A DNA stretch of 6,326 nt from Chlorobiota bacterium (GTDB lineage Bacteria > Bacteroidota > Bacteroidia > Flavobacteriales > Flavobacteriaceae). Below the pieces are notes generated by a model. The model ran no database searches and was not told the origin of the DNA. It worked only from the letters and a program-made list of their open reading frames with translations. This document shows positions 1 to 6,138 of the stretch, piece by piece. The stretch spans positions 1 to 6,326 of the forward strand of contig JAADEB010000173.1 of the NCBI GenBank assembly GCA_013153655.1, given 5' to 3'. The stretch's first letter is position 1, and each line of letters starts with the position of its first letter. The position numbers and the translations under genes were made by a program.

Positions 1-160
1 TTGCTTAATCAAGGAGGAAAGCGCAAGTAATAGCCACTGCTATAAACGAGCATTTCCGACGCCGAGTAAGCGAAAAAGACGCATTTTATCATCGAAAGGA
101 TGCGTATCATTTAGTATCGGCCTTGATTTTTTGGTTCTTTTGTATCAAGACAAAAGAACA
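1..160. repeat. Probable interspersed intergenic repeat with inverted-repeat end
   Basis: No open frame here looks like a gene. Two dyads are visible. One is a perfect 10-bp inverted repeat at 134-143 and 150-159 (GTTCTTTTGT / ACAAAAGAAC) around a 6-nt loop. The other is a weaker stem at 80-87 and 97-104 (CGCATTTT / AGGATGCG, with two G-U pairs). The loop ATCAAG (144-149) is also complementary to CTTGAT at 122-127, so two alternative folds are possible. The layout, CCTTGATTTTTTGGTTCTTT followed by its partial reverse complement, resembles a dispersed intergenic sequence that I associate with Bacteroidota genomes. That recognition comes from memory and is not proven here. The repeat may extend beyond the left edge of the window. 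Confidence 0.45.
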
Positions 161-431
161 TAAATAAAAATCACTTATTTTACAGTTGTATTTATAAAGC
201 GCCTAATTCAATTAAAATTTTTTACATCCTAAAATATATAAAAAATTCACCTGTGATCTCGATGCAAGTCGTACCAGCCTATGGGAGAATAAATGTTCAT
301 TCATCCACAGAACGCTCCATAGGAGCCATATAGACATATGAAGAAAGAATGAATATAACTATCTAAAATTAAGTTTAATACAAGATGGCAATTTAATGAT
401 TCACAGCGCAATAGTTTTAGCCGCCCCTCCG
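161..431. other. AT-rich intergenic spacer, no gene seen
   Basis: The stretch downstream of the glycosyltransferase stop codon is very AT-rich and has no frame with coding character. It holds a small perfect dyad at 314-326 (GCTCC / GGAGC, 3-nt loop). It also holds an imperfect long-range inverted repeat: CCTATGGGAG at 278-287 and CTCCATAGG at 315-323. Neither is followed by a convincing T-run on the minus strand, so I see no clear intrinsic terminator for the leftward gene group. Confidence 0.6.
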
Positions 432-1373
432 CTAACAAATCTCCCGCCCCGTCAAACAACGCCAAAGCAAGCGCGTAACCCAGTAGCGATACCGGTACAA
501 AGGCTTGATTTTTTCCCATTGGGTACTGAGCAAATAATAAACCGCCACTCCGGAAACGCCTATCCACTTGGGTATTTCCCGCAACAATAAACGCCATTTT
601 TTCCATCCGCGCGAACCCGCCGCATCGTTGAGTTTCATGCGATAATGAATTTCGGCCTGACGGCGAATATAATCCCGGTCCACATAATCGTCCGGCAATA
701 AATGCCAAACCATCAGGTCGGGAAAATAATACACGGGAATTCCTTCGGCGCGCAAACGCTCGAAATATTTTTTCTCCGGCAAGCTAATCCAGTCCTCGGT
801 ACGTTTTTCGCCGCTCACGGGAAACAGGCCGAACCGTTCGAACACGTCGTGCGTAAACACCATGTTGATACCGAAAGGAAAGCGGTTTTTGGGAAATTCG
901 CGCACCTTTTCGCCCAAGTTCACCTCCGCCAACAGCGGCATAAAAAACTTGGTAAGCCACGGCGGTTTTTGCCGCTCGAACACGGGAATGATTTTCCCGC
1001 CGCCGGCCCATGTGCCCGGCATGTCTTTGAAGGCTTTTCGTGCATGGAGAATATAATCGCGGTGAAGCATCACGTCGTCGTCCAGGAAAATCAAAAACCG
1101 GCCTTCGGCTTCGCGGATGCCCCGGTTGCGTGCCCGCATCATACCGGTCTCGGGTTCGTAGAGATAGCGCACCTTCATCCGGCGGCAATCCCCGGCAAAA
1201 TCCTCGATCAAGGCACGGGTGTCGTCCTCCGACGCATTGTCCACGGCCAATAGTTCCACCTTATCCTCACCGAAATCCTGTATGCGCAGGCTTTCCAGAA
1301 AGGATTTCAACAAATGTGCCCGGTTGCGCGTCGGCACAATGATGCTTATCAGGCTTTTTTCCGTTCTTTCCAT
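432..1373 (-). CDS. Family 2 glycosyltransferase (GT-A fold)
   Basis: This predicted cytoplasmic or membrane-associated enzyme would transfer a sugar from a nucleotide-sugar donor, probably in envelope or surface polysaccharide assembly. Donor and acceptor are unknown. It has 313 residues from the ATG at 1373. The N-terminal strand and donor-binding start SIIVPTRNR is at residues 10-18 and VDNASEDDT at 44-52. RARNRGI (80-86) precedes the metal-binding FLDDDV (DDD at 98-100). ED at 193-194 matches the usual catalytic-base position, and WH at 223-224 follows. The C-terminus (about 257-313) is rich in W, R, K and Y. Its apolar stretch at 270-282 suggests peripheral membrane contact rather than true membrane helices. 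An in-frame TTG at 1388 would add five residues. I prefer the ATG, because neither start has a Shine-Dalgarno site. The gene overlaps the yfhO end by 25 nt, which implies translational coupling. The stop codon is TAG. The family is sure; the substrate is not. Confidence 0.9.
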   Translation of the reverse strand: MERTEKSLISIIVPTRNRAHLLKSFLESLRIQDFGEDKVELLAVDNASEDDTRALIEDFAGDCRRMKVRYLYEPETGMMRARNRGIREAEGRFLIFLDDDVMLHRDYILHARKAFKDMPGTWAGGGKIIPVFERQKPPWLTKFFMPLLAEVNLGEKVREFPKNRFPFGINMVFTHDVFERFGLFPVSGEKRTEDWISLPEKKYFERLRAEGIPVYYFPDLMVWHLLPDDYVDRDYIRRQAEIHYRMKLNDAAGSRGWKKWRLLLREIPKWIGVSGVAVYYLLSTQWEKIKPLYRYRYWVTRLLWRCLTGREIC

Positions 1374-3775
1374 AAGCTGTATATCCAAATCAACACGCTC
1401 AGCGCAAACAACAACACAAACACCAAATTCACCATGGCACCCTTGCGAATCACTTCCGGCTCGAAACGCATTTCCACCCGGTGTTCGCCTGCGGGAATCA
1501 ACATGGCGCGCAGGCTGTAATCGGCCTTGTAGATTTCGGCCGGCCTGCCGTCGATATAGCCCTTCCAGCCGTAGGGATAATAGTTTTCCGAAAAGACGGC
1601 CAAGCGGTCGTGCTTGGTATGGGACTTATAGGTCAAATGCTCGGGATGATATTTTTCGAAACGGATATAATCGGCCGAATCGGGTTGGATTTGCAAAGAT
1701 TTTAAGGCGGGATACACATTTTCCACCACCGCCGTACGGCGCAGATCCGTATCCTTCAAAGCCAGGATTTCGGCCGTTTGGTCCGGTACCAAACGAAGGC
1801 TGTCCACCAGCCAGGCCGGACCGAAAGCCGCCGGGTTGGCTTGATAGGCCGTACCTTTGTCGCCCTTGAAGATGATATATTTGGTGTTGTACATATTCAA
1901 TACCGGATAATGCACCTTGCCGTTGATGTAGAAATCGAAAATATCCTGAATGCGTCTGGGTTTGGCCGCATGATAACCGCCCAGGTTTTTGTGGAAATAG
2001 GAAGTGAGGCCGTCGGTAAGCGGATTACGTGCAAAATTGACCACCCGGTAATAGGATTTGTCCTGCATAATGGCCTTGTCCACTGGCGAAGGACGGAAAA
2101 AGCGGTCGATTTGGCGTTTGGTCATAAAATGATCGTCGCGGATGTAGCGTTTGGCCACACCGCCCAAATCGAAAATCACCAAGGCAATGATCACGCCCAA
2201 GGCATATTCCTTCTTGATTTTGCCCTTTAAGATGCCCCACAACATAAGCGCCGTCATCCCCACAAACAACAATGAGCGAGAGCTGTCCCAACGAAGCAAG
2301 GATTGGCGGTCGGCTATCAAGGCGTCCAACAGTTTATATTGTTCGTAAATGCCGTCCTGCGCCGATTGGAACGAAAACAGGGACGGTCCCAGCAAAAAGA
2401 ACAGCAAAGCCAATCCGCCCAAGCCGTAAGCGGTGTATTTCCAAACCTTTTCCTTGCGCCGCGCATCGATTTCCGGATCCAGCCAGGCCATTAAACCCAA
2501 CACGGCCATCACCGGCAACAACCACTCCAACAACACCTGAATGGAGGCCACGGCACGGAATTTATTATAGTAAGGAAAATAATCGATAAACAGGTCCGTA
2601 AGCCACGGTAGATTTTTGCCCCACGACAGCAGTAAGGCAAAAACCGTCACCGTAAGAATCCAGTTGCGCAACCGTCCTTTGTAGAGGAAGAAACCCAGCA
2701 CGGCCAGGAAAATAATCACCGCCCCGATGTAAGCCGGCGCCATCACAATGGGTTGGTCGCCCCAATAGAGCGAAGTGGAAGCGGCAAACTCCTTGGCCTG
2801 CGACGGCGGTACGTTACGCTCGATCAAAGCACGGTAGATATGTGAACCTTCACCCAGCTTTTCCCGGTTCGATCCGCCCGTAAAACCGGGTATGAACAGG
2901 TTGAATGTTTCTGCAAGACCGTAGCTGTATTCGGTGATATAGTTTTTATCCAACCCGCCGCTTGTGGTCTCCTTCGGTGTGCCGTCGGGATTGACTTTCA
3001 CGAATTGTTCGCCGCGAATGCTTTGCGAAATATATTCCTTAATGGCCGCCATGGAGGCGTAATTCATGCCTATTCCCAAAACAACGGCTCCCAGCATCAA
3101 GGCGGTTTCCGTCAGAAATTCCTTCCATGCGCCGTTGCGGTACACATCCGCCAGCCACCAAAGGCCGTAGAGCAACAAGGCCAAACCCAGGTAATAGGTC
3201 ATTTGATAATGTTTGGCCCCGATTTCCAAGGCCATGGACAAGGCCAGCACCACAAAACCCAAGGCGTATTTCTTGCGCCGCACAATGAGCAACACACCCG
3301 CCATCACCCACGGGAAATAGGCCACCGCCGAGGCTTTGGCAAAATGTCCCACTTGGAGGATAATAATCAGGTAGGTGGACAAGGTAAAACCGAAGGCCCC
3401 CGCCAAAGCCGGCAAAGGCCGTACGCCCAACACCCACATCAGCAACAAAAAGCCCAAAAAATAAATGAACAAATAATTGACCGGCTTGGGAAATACGCGC
3501 CAAATTTTATTGACTTTGGCCGGCAAATCGTTGGGAAAACCGGCGCCCAATAAGTAGGTCGGCATCCCGCCGAACACCGCATTGGTCCAATAAACGTCGC
3601 CGCCTTTTTGTTCGGTATAGACCTTGCGCTCGTGTTCCATGGCCCAAAATTGCAGGGTGTCGCTCCCCACCAGTTTTTTTCCTTGCAACAACGGACTGTA
3701 CAATACGAAAGCCGTCACCAAAAACAATCCGAATCCCAGAATATAAAGCTTATTTTTTTGCCAAAATGATTGCAT
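1349..3775 (-). CDS. yfhO: YfhO family multi-pass membrane protein
   Basis: This is a large polytopic inner-membrane protein of the YfhO family, 808 residues, a normal full length for the Bacteroidota form. Segment 11-30 is the first membrane helix. An outer loop follows with GSDTLQFW (37-44) and an acidic, aromatic stretch of the kind seen in GT-C-like enzymes. More helices lie near 100-118, 122-141, 148-165, 170-184, 192-209, 223-240, 343-364, 371-384, 412-431, 447-465, 500-515 and 523-538. Family-like blocks are VRPLPALAGAFGF (118-130), SYGLAETFNLFIPGF (284-298) and PYYNKFRAVASIQ (401-413). The soluble extracytoplasmic part (about 540-778) carries LNMYNTKYIIF (626-636) and FSENYYPYGWKGYIDG (728-743). 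A final helix at 780-801 ends in a basic tail. In Bacillus, YfhO works with the glycosyltransferase CsbB in teichoic acid glycosylation. By inference this protein could move or transfer a lipid-linked sugar, but its role in Bacteroidota is not established. It overlaps the downstream glycosyltransferase gene. Confidence 0.92.
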   Translation of the reverse strand: MQSFWQKNKLYILGFGLFLVTAFVLYSPLLQGKKLVGSDTLQFWAMEHERKVYTEQKGGDVYWTNAVFGGMPTYLLGAGFPNDLPAKVNKIWRVFPKPVNYLFIYFLGFLLLMWVLGVRPLPALAGAFGFTLSTYLIIILQVGHFAKASAVAYFPWVMAGVLLIVRRKKYALGFVVLALSMALEIGAKHYQMTYYLGLALLLYGLWWLADVYRNGAWKEFLTETALMLGAVVLGIGMNYASMAAIKEYISQSIRGEQFVKVNPDGTPKETTSGGLDKNYITEYSYGLAETFNLFIPGFTGGSNREKLGEGSHIYRALIERNVPPSQAKEFAASTSLYWGDQPIVMAPAYIGAVIIFLAVLGFFLYKGRLRNWILTVTVFALLLSWGKNLPWLTDLFIDYFPYYNKFRAVASIQVLLEWLLPVMAVLGLMAWLDPEIDARRKEKVWKYTAYGLGGLALLFFLLGPSLFSFQSAQDGIYEQYKLLDALIADRQSLLRWDSSRSLLFVGMTALMLWGILKGKIKKEYALGVIIALVIFDLGGVAKRYIRDDHFMTKRQIDRFFRPSPVDKAIMQDKSYYRVVNFARNPLTDGLTSYFHKNLGGYHAAKPRRIQDIFDFYINGKVHYPVLNMYNTKYIIFKGDKGTAYQANPAAFGPAWLVDSLRLVPDQTAEILALKDTDLRRTAVVENVYPALKSLQIQPDSADYIRFEKYHPEHLTYKSHTKHDRLAVFSENYYPYGWKGYIDGRPAEIYKADYSLRAMLIPAGEHRVEMRFEPEVIRKGAMVNLVFVLLFALSVLIWIYSLWKERKKA

Positions 3776-3800
3776 AGCGGAATTTTGGCTCTAATTTACA

Positions 3801-3825
3801 TAAAAACCCGGATTCGACCATCCGG
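3801..3825 (-). terminator. Intrinsic terminator-like hairpin upstream of yfhO
   Basis: Read on the minus strand, CCGGAT (3825-3820), a 6-nt loop and ATCCGG (3813-3808) form a perfect 6-bp stem. One G and then five T (3806-3802) follow. It lies between the small membrane gene ending at 3853 and the yfhO start at 3775. The short stem suggests partial termination, which would lower yfhO and glycosyltransferase expression relative to the small genes. I found no TAnnTTTG element between the hairpin and yfhO, so readthrough may be needed. Confidence 0.55.
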
Positions 3826-3852
3826 CGGAGCCATTCTCCCCCACTCTTTTAC

Positions 3853-4032
3853 TTATTCGGCATCCTTACGCGTGCGGCGGTTCAAAACAAAAAGGATGAA
3901 TATCAGCAGGTAAACGGTGATTTTTTCCACAAATGATAGGAAATCGTCCCGTCCGGAAACATATTCATAAACCAGCCACAAGCTCATCAACAAACTTGCC
4001 GTCAGTACGAATTTTTCCAAAGCTTTTTCCAT
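3853..4032 (-). CDS. Small two-helix membrane protein, unknown function (59 aa)
   Basis: I do not recognise a family. The frame encodes 59 residues, from the ATG at 4032 to the TAA at 3853. It starts MEKALEKF, has an apolar segment at about 8-23, a polar acidic loop with SGRDD (26-30), a second apolar segment at about 38-50, and a basic end (NRRTRKDAE). By the positive-inside rule, the arginine- and lysine-rich tail and the short N-terminus both face the cytoplasm, giving a helical hairpin in the inner membrane. The start lies 13 nt after the stop of the upstream small gene, so the two are probably co-transcribed. There is no Shine-Dalgarno site. Support comes from the membrane-protein pattern, the tight spacing and the fit with neighbouring genes. 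Length alone would not prove a gene this short. Confidence 0.65.
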   Translation of the reverse strand: MEKALEKFVLTASLLMSLWLVYEYVSGRDDFLSFVEKITVYLLIFILFVLNRRTRKDAE

Positions 4033-4045
4033 CGTATCGAATGTA

Positions 4046-4210
4046 TTATCCTGTTTGCGAATGTTTGTTTATGTGTAATAAAACCAATAACAATGCCAAT
4101 GAAGTCATATTCAATCCGAAAGTCCAACCGCCCACACGCCCCGTGGTCCATGCCCATACATTCAATCCGGCCAACAACAAAATCACAAAAATAAAAACAC
4201 GCAAAGCCAT
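4046..4210 (-). CDS. Small two-helix membrane protein, unknown function (54 aa)
   Basis: I do not recognise a family. From the ATG at 4210 the product has 54 residues. MALRVFIFVILLLAG starts a first apolar helix (about 3-19). A glycine- and threonine-rich turn follows (TTGRVGGW, 20-27), then a second apolar helix (about 33-46) and a short basic and polar tail (HINKHSQTG). The start choice rests on GGCGGAG at 4226-4220. This is 9 nt before the ATG at 4210 but directly abuts the ATG at 4219, which would give 57 residues. A TTG at 4228 is unlikely, because it would lie only about three bases from the inferred transcript start. This is the first gene of the leftward group. It is followed after 13 nt by another small two-helix protein of similar size, and the two may act as a pair. 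Confidence 0.65.
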   Translation of the reverse strand: MALRVFIFVILLLAGLNVWAWTTGRVGGWTFGLNMTSLALLLVLLHINKHSQTG

Positions 4211-4219
4211 GGATTTCAT

Positions 4220-4226
4220 CTCCGCC
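4220..4226 (-). promoter_or_regulatory. Shine-Dalgarno-like site GGCGGAG
   Basis: On the minus strand GGCGGAG ends 9 nt before the ATG at 4210. It is the only clear purine-rich ribosome-binding site in the window; the other genes have A-rich leaders instead. It favours the 4210 start over the ATG at 4219 and the TTG at 4228. Confidence 0.5.
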
Positions 4227-4236
4227 AATTTTACTT

Positions 4237-4244
4237 CAAAAATA
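4237..4244 (-). promoter_or_regulatory. Promoter -7 element for the leftward gene group
   Basis: On the minus strand TATTTTTG exactly fits the Bacteroidota -7 consensus TAnnTTTG. The expected -33 TTTG is not clear: about 20 nt upstream there is only GGGTT. Transcription would begin near 4231, giving a short leader of about 12-21 nt before the first ATG codons. The element lies just upstream of the first small gene and is oriented toward it. Confidence 0.5.
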
Positions 4245-4280
4245 ATTAAATTCCTTTATTTCTTTAACCCGTTGACATGG

Positions 4281-4396
4281 GAGATTCCTTATTGCCCCTC
4301 CGGTCGCTTCCCTCGCAATGACCGCGCATAGGCACATCATATTCCGAAGAAGTCATTGTAAGCGAAGCCGTCACGTCCACCTCAGGCGTTTACAAT
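4281..4396. repeat. Inverted pair of REP-like palindromic elements
   Basis: Two divergent copies face away from each other. The minus-strand copy begins GTCATTGCGAGGGAAGCGA (4322-4304) and runs on to GGAATCTC. The plus-strand copy begins GTCATTGTAAGCGAAGCCG (4352-4370). They agree at 14 of 19 positions. Each copy can fold on itself: ATTGC / GCAAT at 4291-4295 and 4315-4319, and a 10-bp stem with one G-U pair at 4355-4364 and 4387-4396. The GTCATTGCGAG...GAAGC core matches a well-known type of short dispersed bacterial repeat. The paired, opposed layout is typical of REP doublets or non-autonomous miniature elements. No transposase is visible. Confidence 0.6.
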
Positions 4397-4544
4397 CATT
4401 TAATCGTATTACTAATACAAAGTATGTTAATTCAATATGATAAAAAATAGCAACAAAACTTTTAGGATCCGACTGATAAAACGAAAAGTATGCGTTTGCC
4501 CTGCCAAAATTATTTGGAAAATTTTTCGGTTAAAAAAATTTTCG
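4397..4544. other. AT-rich divergent intergenic spacer
   Basis: There is no gene or RNA gene that I can support. A minus-strand TAATTTTG at 4512-4505 fits the -7 consensus and could be a second leftward promoter, but it lacks a clear upstream element and a nearby gene start. The rest is AT-rich sequence leading into the trpB2 promoter. Confidence 0.5.
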
Positions 4545-4552
4545 TATCATTG
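4545..4552 (+). promoter_or_regulatory. Promoter -7 element for the trp leader and trpB2
   Basis: TATCATTG matches the Bacteroidota consensus TAnnTTTG at five of the six fixed positions. The -33 box is poor: a T-rich stretch at 4522-4526 lies at roughly the expected distance. Transcription would start around 4557-4560, placing the leader-peptide ATG only about 11-14 nt into the RNA behind an A-rich stretch. Such a short leader is usual for attenuated amino-acid operons. Confidence 0.45.
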
Positions 4553-4570
4553 CACCAGCAAAAACATCAA

Positions 4571-4636
4571 ATGAAGCATTATTCGAACAATAACCAAGCT
4601 TGGTGGTGGCAAAAGGAAATTTCCGTTTGCCCGTAA
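4571..4636 (+). CDS. trpL: Tryptophan leader peptide (21 aa, three consecutive Trp)
   Basis: ATG at 4571 opens a 21-codon frame ending in TAA at 4634. The peptide begins MKHYSNNNQA, has WWW at residues 11-13 (codons 4601-4609) and ends QKEISVCP. Trp has a single rare codon, so three in a row in such a short frame is very unlikely by chance. The frame sits between a promoter and a terminator ahead of a tryptophan-synthase-type gene. Its role is to sense charged tRNA-Trp: a ribosome stalled at the Trp codons changes the folding of the downstream RNA. The peptide itself probably has no function. The stop codon lies 5 nt before the first antiterminator arm, so a ribosome that reaches it would cover that arm, as the attenuation model requires. 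The symbol is by analogy with trpL; there is no sequence homology to the enterobacterial peptide. Confidence 0.88.
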   Translation: MKHYSNNNQAWWWQKEISVCP

Positions 4637-4687
4637 CCGGTTTGGTCCGAAAATACCAAAGGCGATCCGTTGCGGGTCGCCTTTTTT
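4593..4687 (+). promoter_or_regulatory. Trp attenuator: competing antiterminator and terminator hairpins
   Basis: Four RNA segments are visible. Segment 1 (ACCAAGCT, 4593-4600, just before the Trp codons) can pair with segment 2 (GGTTTGGT, 4639-4646) in 8 bp, including two G-U pairs. Segment 2 (TTTGGT, 4641-4646) can instead pair perfectly with segment 3 (ACCAAA, 4655-4660), possibly extended by CC 4637-4638 with GG 4661-4662; this is the antiterminator. Segment 3 also forms the base of the terminator with segment 4. An extra hairpin GGCAAA / TTTGCC (4608-4613 / 4626-4631) starts inside the third Trp codon and may pause the polymerase. Predicted logic: when Trp is scarce, the ribosome stalls at 4601-4609 and masks segment 1, segments 2 and 3 pair, and transcription reads into trpB2. 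When Trp is ample, the ribosome reaches 4636 and masks segment 2, and the terminator forms. Confidence 0.85.
4658..4687 (+). terminator. Attenuator intrinsic terminator in the trpB2 leader
   Basis: GGCGATCC (4661-4668) and GGGTCGCC (4674-4681) form an 8-bp stem with one G-U pair around loop GTTGC. AAA (4658-4660) can extend it against the first T residues. Six T follow (4682-4687). It lies 42 nt before the trpB2 start. The lower left arm is shared with the antiterminator, so this is a conditional terminator, not the end of an upstream gene. Confidence 0.88.
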
Positions 4688-4729
4688 CATGATTAAAAAA
4701 CAATAAATAACCTATAAAACCGAACGCTT

Positions 4730-6112
4730 ATGAGCACAAAAAAACACCCGAAAAAAATCTATTTACCCGAAGACCGCCTGCCCAAGGCATGGTATAACAT
4801 GGTGGCCGATATGCCCAACAAACCTCTGCCGCCCTTGCATCCCGCCACTAAGCAACCTGTAGGCCCCGACGATTTGGCACCGCTCTTTCCCATGGCGCTT
4901 ATCCAGCAGGAAGTGAGCACGGAACGCTATATCGAAATTCCGGAACCCGTTCGCGAGATTTACAAAATTTGGCGTCCCAGCCCGCTGATTCGTGCCTATA
5001 ACCTGGAAAAAGCCTTGGACACTCCGGCCAAAATATATTATAAGTACGAAGGTGTGAGTCCGGCCGGGTCGCATAAGCCCAATACGGCCGTGGCCCAGGC
5101 TTTCTACAACGCCAGCGAAGGAGTCAAACGCCTAACCACCGAAACGGGAGCCGGCCAATGGGGAAGCGCCCTCAGTTATGCCACCCAGTTGTTCGACATC
5201 GACCTGCAAGTGTTTATGGTGAAGGTAAGCTACAACCAAAAGCCTTACCGCAAAACCATGATGAACATTTGGAAAGGCAAAGTGGTGCCTTCGCCTTCGG
5301 AGCTTACCGAAACCGGACGTAAAATCCTGGCCGAGGATCCGGATAATCCCGGCAGCCTGGGAATAGCCATTTCCGAAGCCATTGAAATGGCCGTAAAGGA
5401 TCCCCAAACCAAATATGCATTGGGTTCGGTGCTCAATCACGTGTTGTTGCATCAGACGGTTATCGGCTTGGAGGCCAAGGAGCAAATGGAAATGGTGGAT
5501 GCCTATCCCGATGTGGTCATCGGATGTTTCGGCGGGGGGTCGAACTTTGCGGGAATTTCTTTCCCTTTTGTGCGTGACAAAATCGTGGAAGGCAAGCAAA
5601 CGCGTATCATAGCCGTGGAACCCCAATCCTGTCCGAAACTCACGCGCGGCCAATTCCGCTACGATTTCGGCGACACCATCGGAATGACCCCCCTGATTCC
5701 CATGTTTACGCTGGGACACAATTTTATGCCGCCCGCCATTCATGCCGGCGGATTGCGTTACCATGGCGCCGGAGCCATCGTAAGCCAATTGTTGAAAGAC
5801 GGTTTGATCGAAGCCGAGGCGGTGCCTCAACTGGAAAGCTTCGAAGCAGGTATCCTGTTTGCCCAAACCGAAGGCATCATCCCCGCACCGGAATCCACCC
5901 ATGCCGTGGTGCAGACCGTCCGCGAGGCCTTAAAAGCCAAGGAAGAAGGCAAGGAAATCACCATCCTGTTCAACCTTTCCGGTCACGGTCATATCGATTT
6001 GGGTGCCTACGAACAATACCTGAACCAACATATTCACAATTACGAAGTGACGGACGAACAAATTGCCGAAAACCTGAAAGTCCTGGACGAAATGGGATTC
6101 CCCAAACCCTGA
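4730..6112 (+). CDS. trpB2: TrpB2-type tryptophan synthase beta-like PLP enzyme
   Basis: This cytoplasmic PLP enzyme joins indole and L-serine (or a related activated serine) to form L-tryptophan. It belongs to the TrpB2 branch, not the canonical TrpB1 that pairs tightly with TrpA. The product has 460 residues, longer than TrpB1 (about 400) because of an N-terminal extension, as is usual for TrpB2. GSHKPN (113-118) holds the PLP lysine K116. TETGAGQWG (137-145) carries the catalytic glutamate E138, with the TrpB2-style W where TrpB1 has H. GGGSN (268-272) binds the PLP phosphate. EGIIPAPESTHA (381-392) and LSGHGHID (416-423) complete the active-site region. No key residue is missing and there is no frameshift. 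The ATG at 4730 lacks a Shine-Dalgarno site but has an A-rich leader. Tandem in-frame stops TGA-TAA end the gene. It is alone in its unit, controlled by the upstream Trp attenuator, with no trpA or other trp gene in the window. Confidence 0.95.
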   Translation: MSTKKHPKKIYLPEDRLPKAWYNMVADMPNKPLPPLHPATKQPVGPDDLAPLFPMALIQQEVSTERYIEIPEPVREIYKIWRPSPLIRAYNLEKALDTPAKIYYKYEGVSPAGSHKPNTAVAQAFYNASEGVKRLTTETGAGQWGSALSYATQLFDIDLQVFMVKVSYNQKPYRKTMMNIWKGKVVPSPSELTETGRKILAEDPDNPGSLGIAISEAIEMAVKDPQTKYALGSVLNHVLLHQTVIGLEAKEQMEMVDAYPDVVIGCFGGGSNFAGISFPFVRDKIVEGKQTRIIAVEPQSCPKLTRGQFRYDFGDTIGMTPLIPMFTLGHNFMPPAIHAGGLRYHGAGAIVSQLLKDGLIEAEAVPQLESFEAGILFAQTEGIIPAPESTHAVVQTVREALKAKEEGKEITILFNLSGHGHIDLGAYEQYLNQHIHNYEVTDEQIAENLKVLDEMGFPKP

Positions 6113-6122
6113 TAAGGAAATC

Positions 6123-6134
6123 TTTTCCGGAAAA
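6123..6134. repeat. 12-bp perfect palindrome after trpB2
   Basis: TTTTCCGGAAAA is a perfect dyad without a loop, between the trpB2 stop and the terminator. It could be an operator-like site or chance. Nothing else supports a function. Confidence 0.3.
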
Positions 6135-6138
6135 CCCG

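Noticed and set aside
1..30. Possible C-terminal tail of an upstream plus-strand gene (LLNQGGKRK, then TAA TAG)
   Set aside because: Only nine codons are visible and the stretch may belong to the left-edge repeat. It cannot be supported without upstream sequence.
301..708. 135-codon minus-strand frame overlapping the glycosyltransferase end
   Set aside because: It is out of frame with the well-supported glycosyltransferase and continues into AT-rich spacer. There is no recognisable domain.
702..1253. 183-codon plus-strand frame antisense to the glycosyltransferase
   Set aside because: It lies opposite the conserved GT-A core. Its composition is rich in H and Q, typical of a shadow frame.
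1374..1388. TTG start adding five residues to the glycosyltransferase
   Set aside because: The ATG at 1373 starts closer to the conserved first strand, which is enough for the family. TTG offers no better ribosome-binding context.
3005..3553. 182-codon plus-strand frame antisense to yfhO
   Set aside because: It is a Q-, H- and G-rich antisense shadow of a membrane protein. There is no start signal or family.
4658..4687. Reading the leader hairpin as the terminator of an upstream plus-strand gene
   Set aside because: No plus-strand gene ends there. The WWW leader and the shared antiterminator arm explain it as an attenuator.
5132..5902. 256-codon minus-strand frame inside trpB2
   Set aside because: It is fully antisense to the PLP enzyme, which has all its motifs in the other strand. 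The frame is open because of codon bias.
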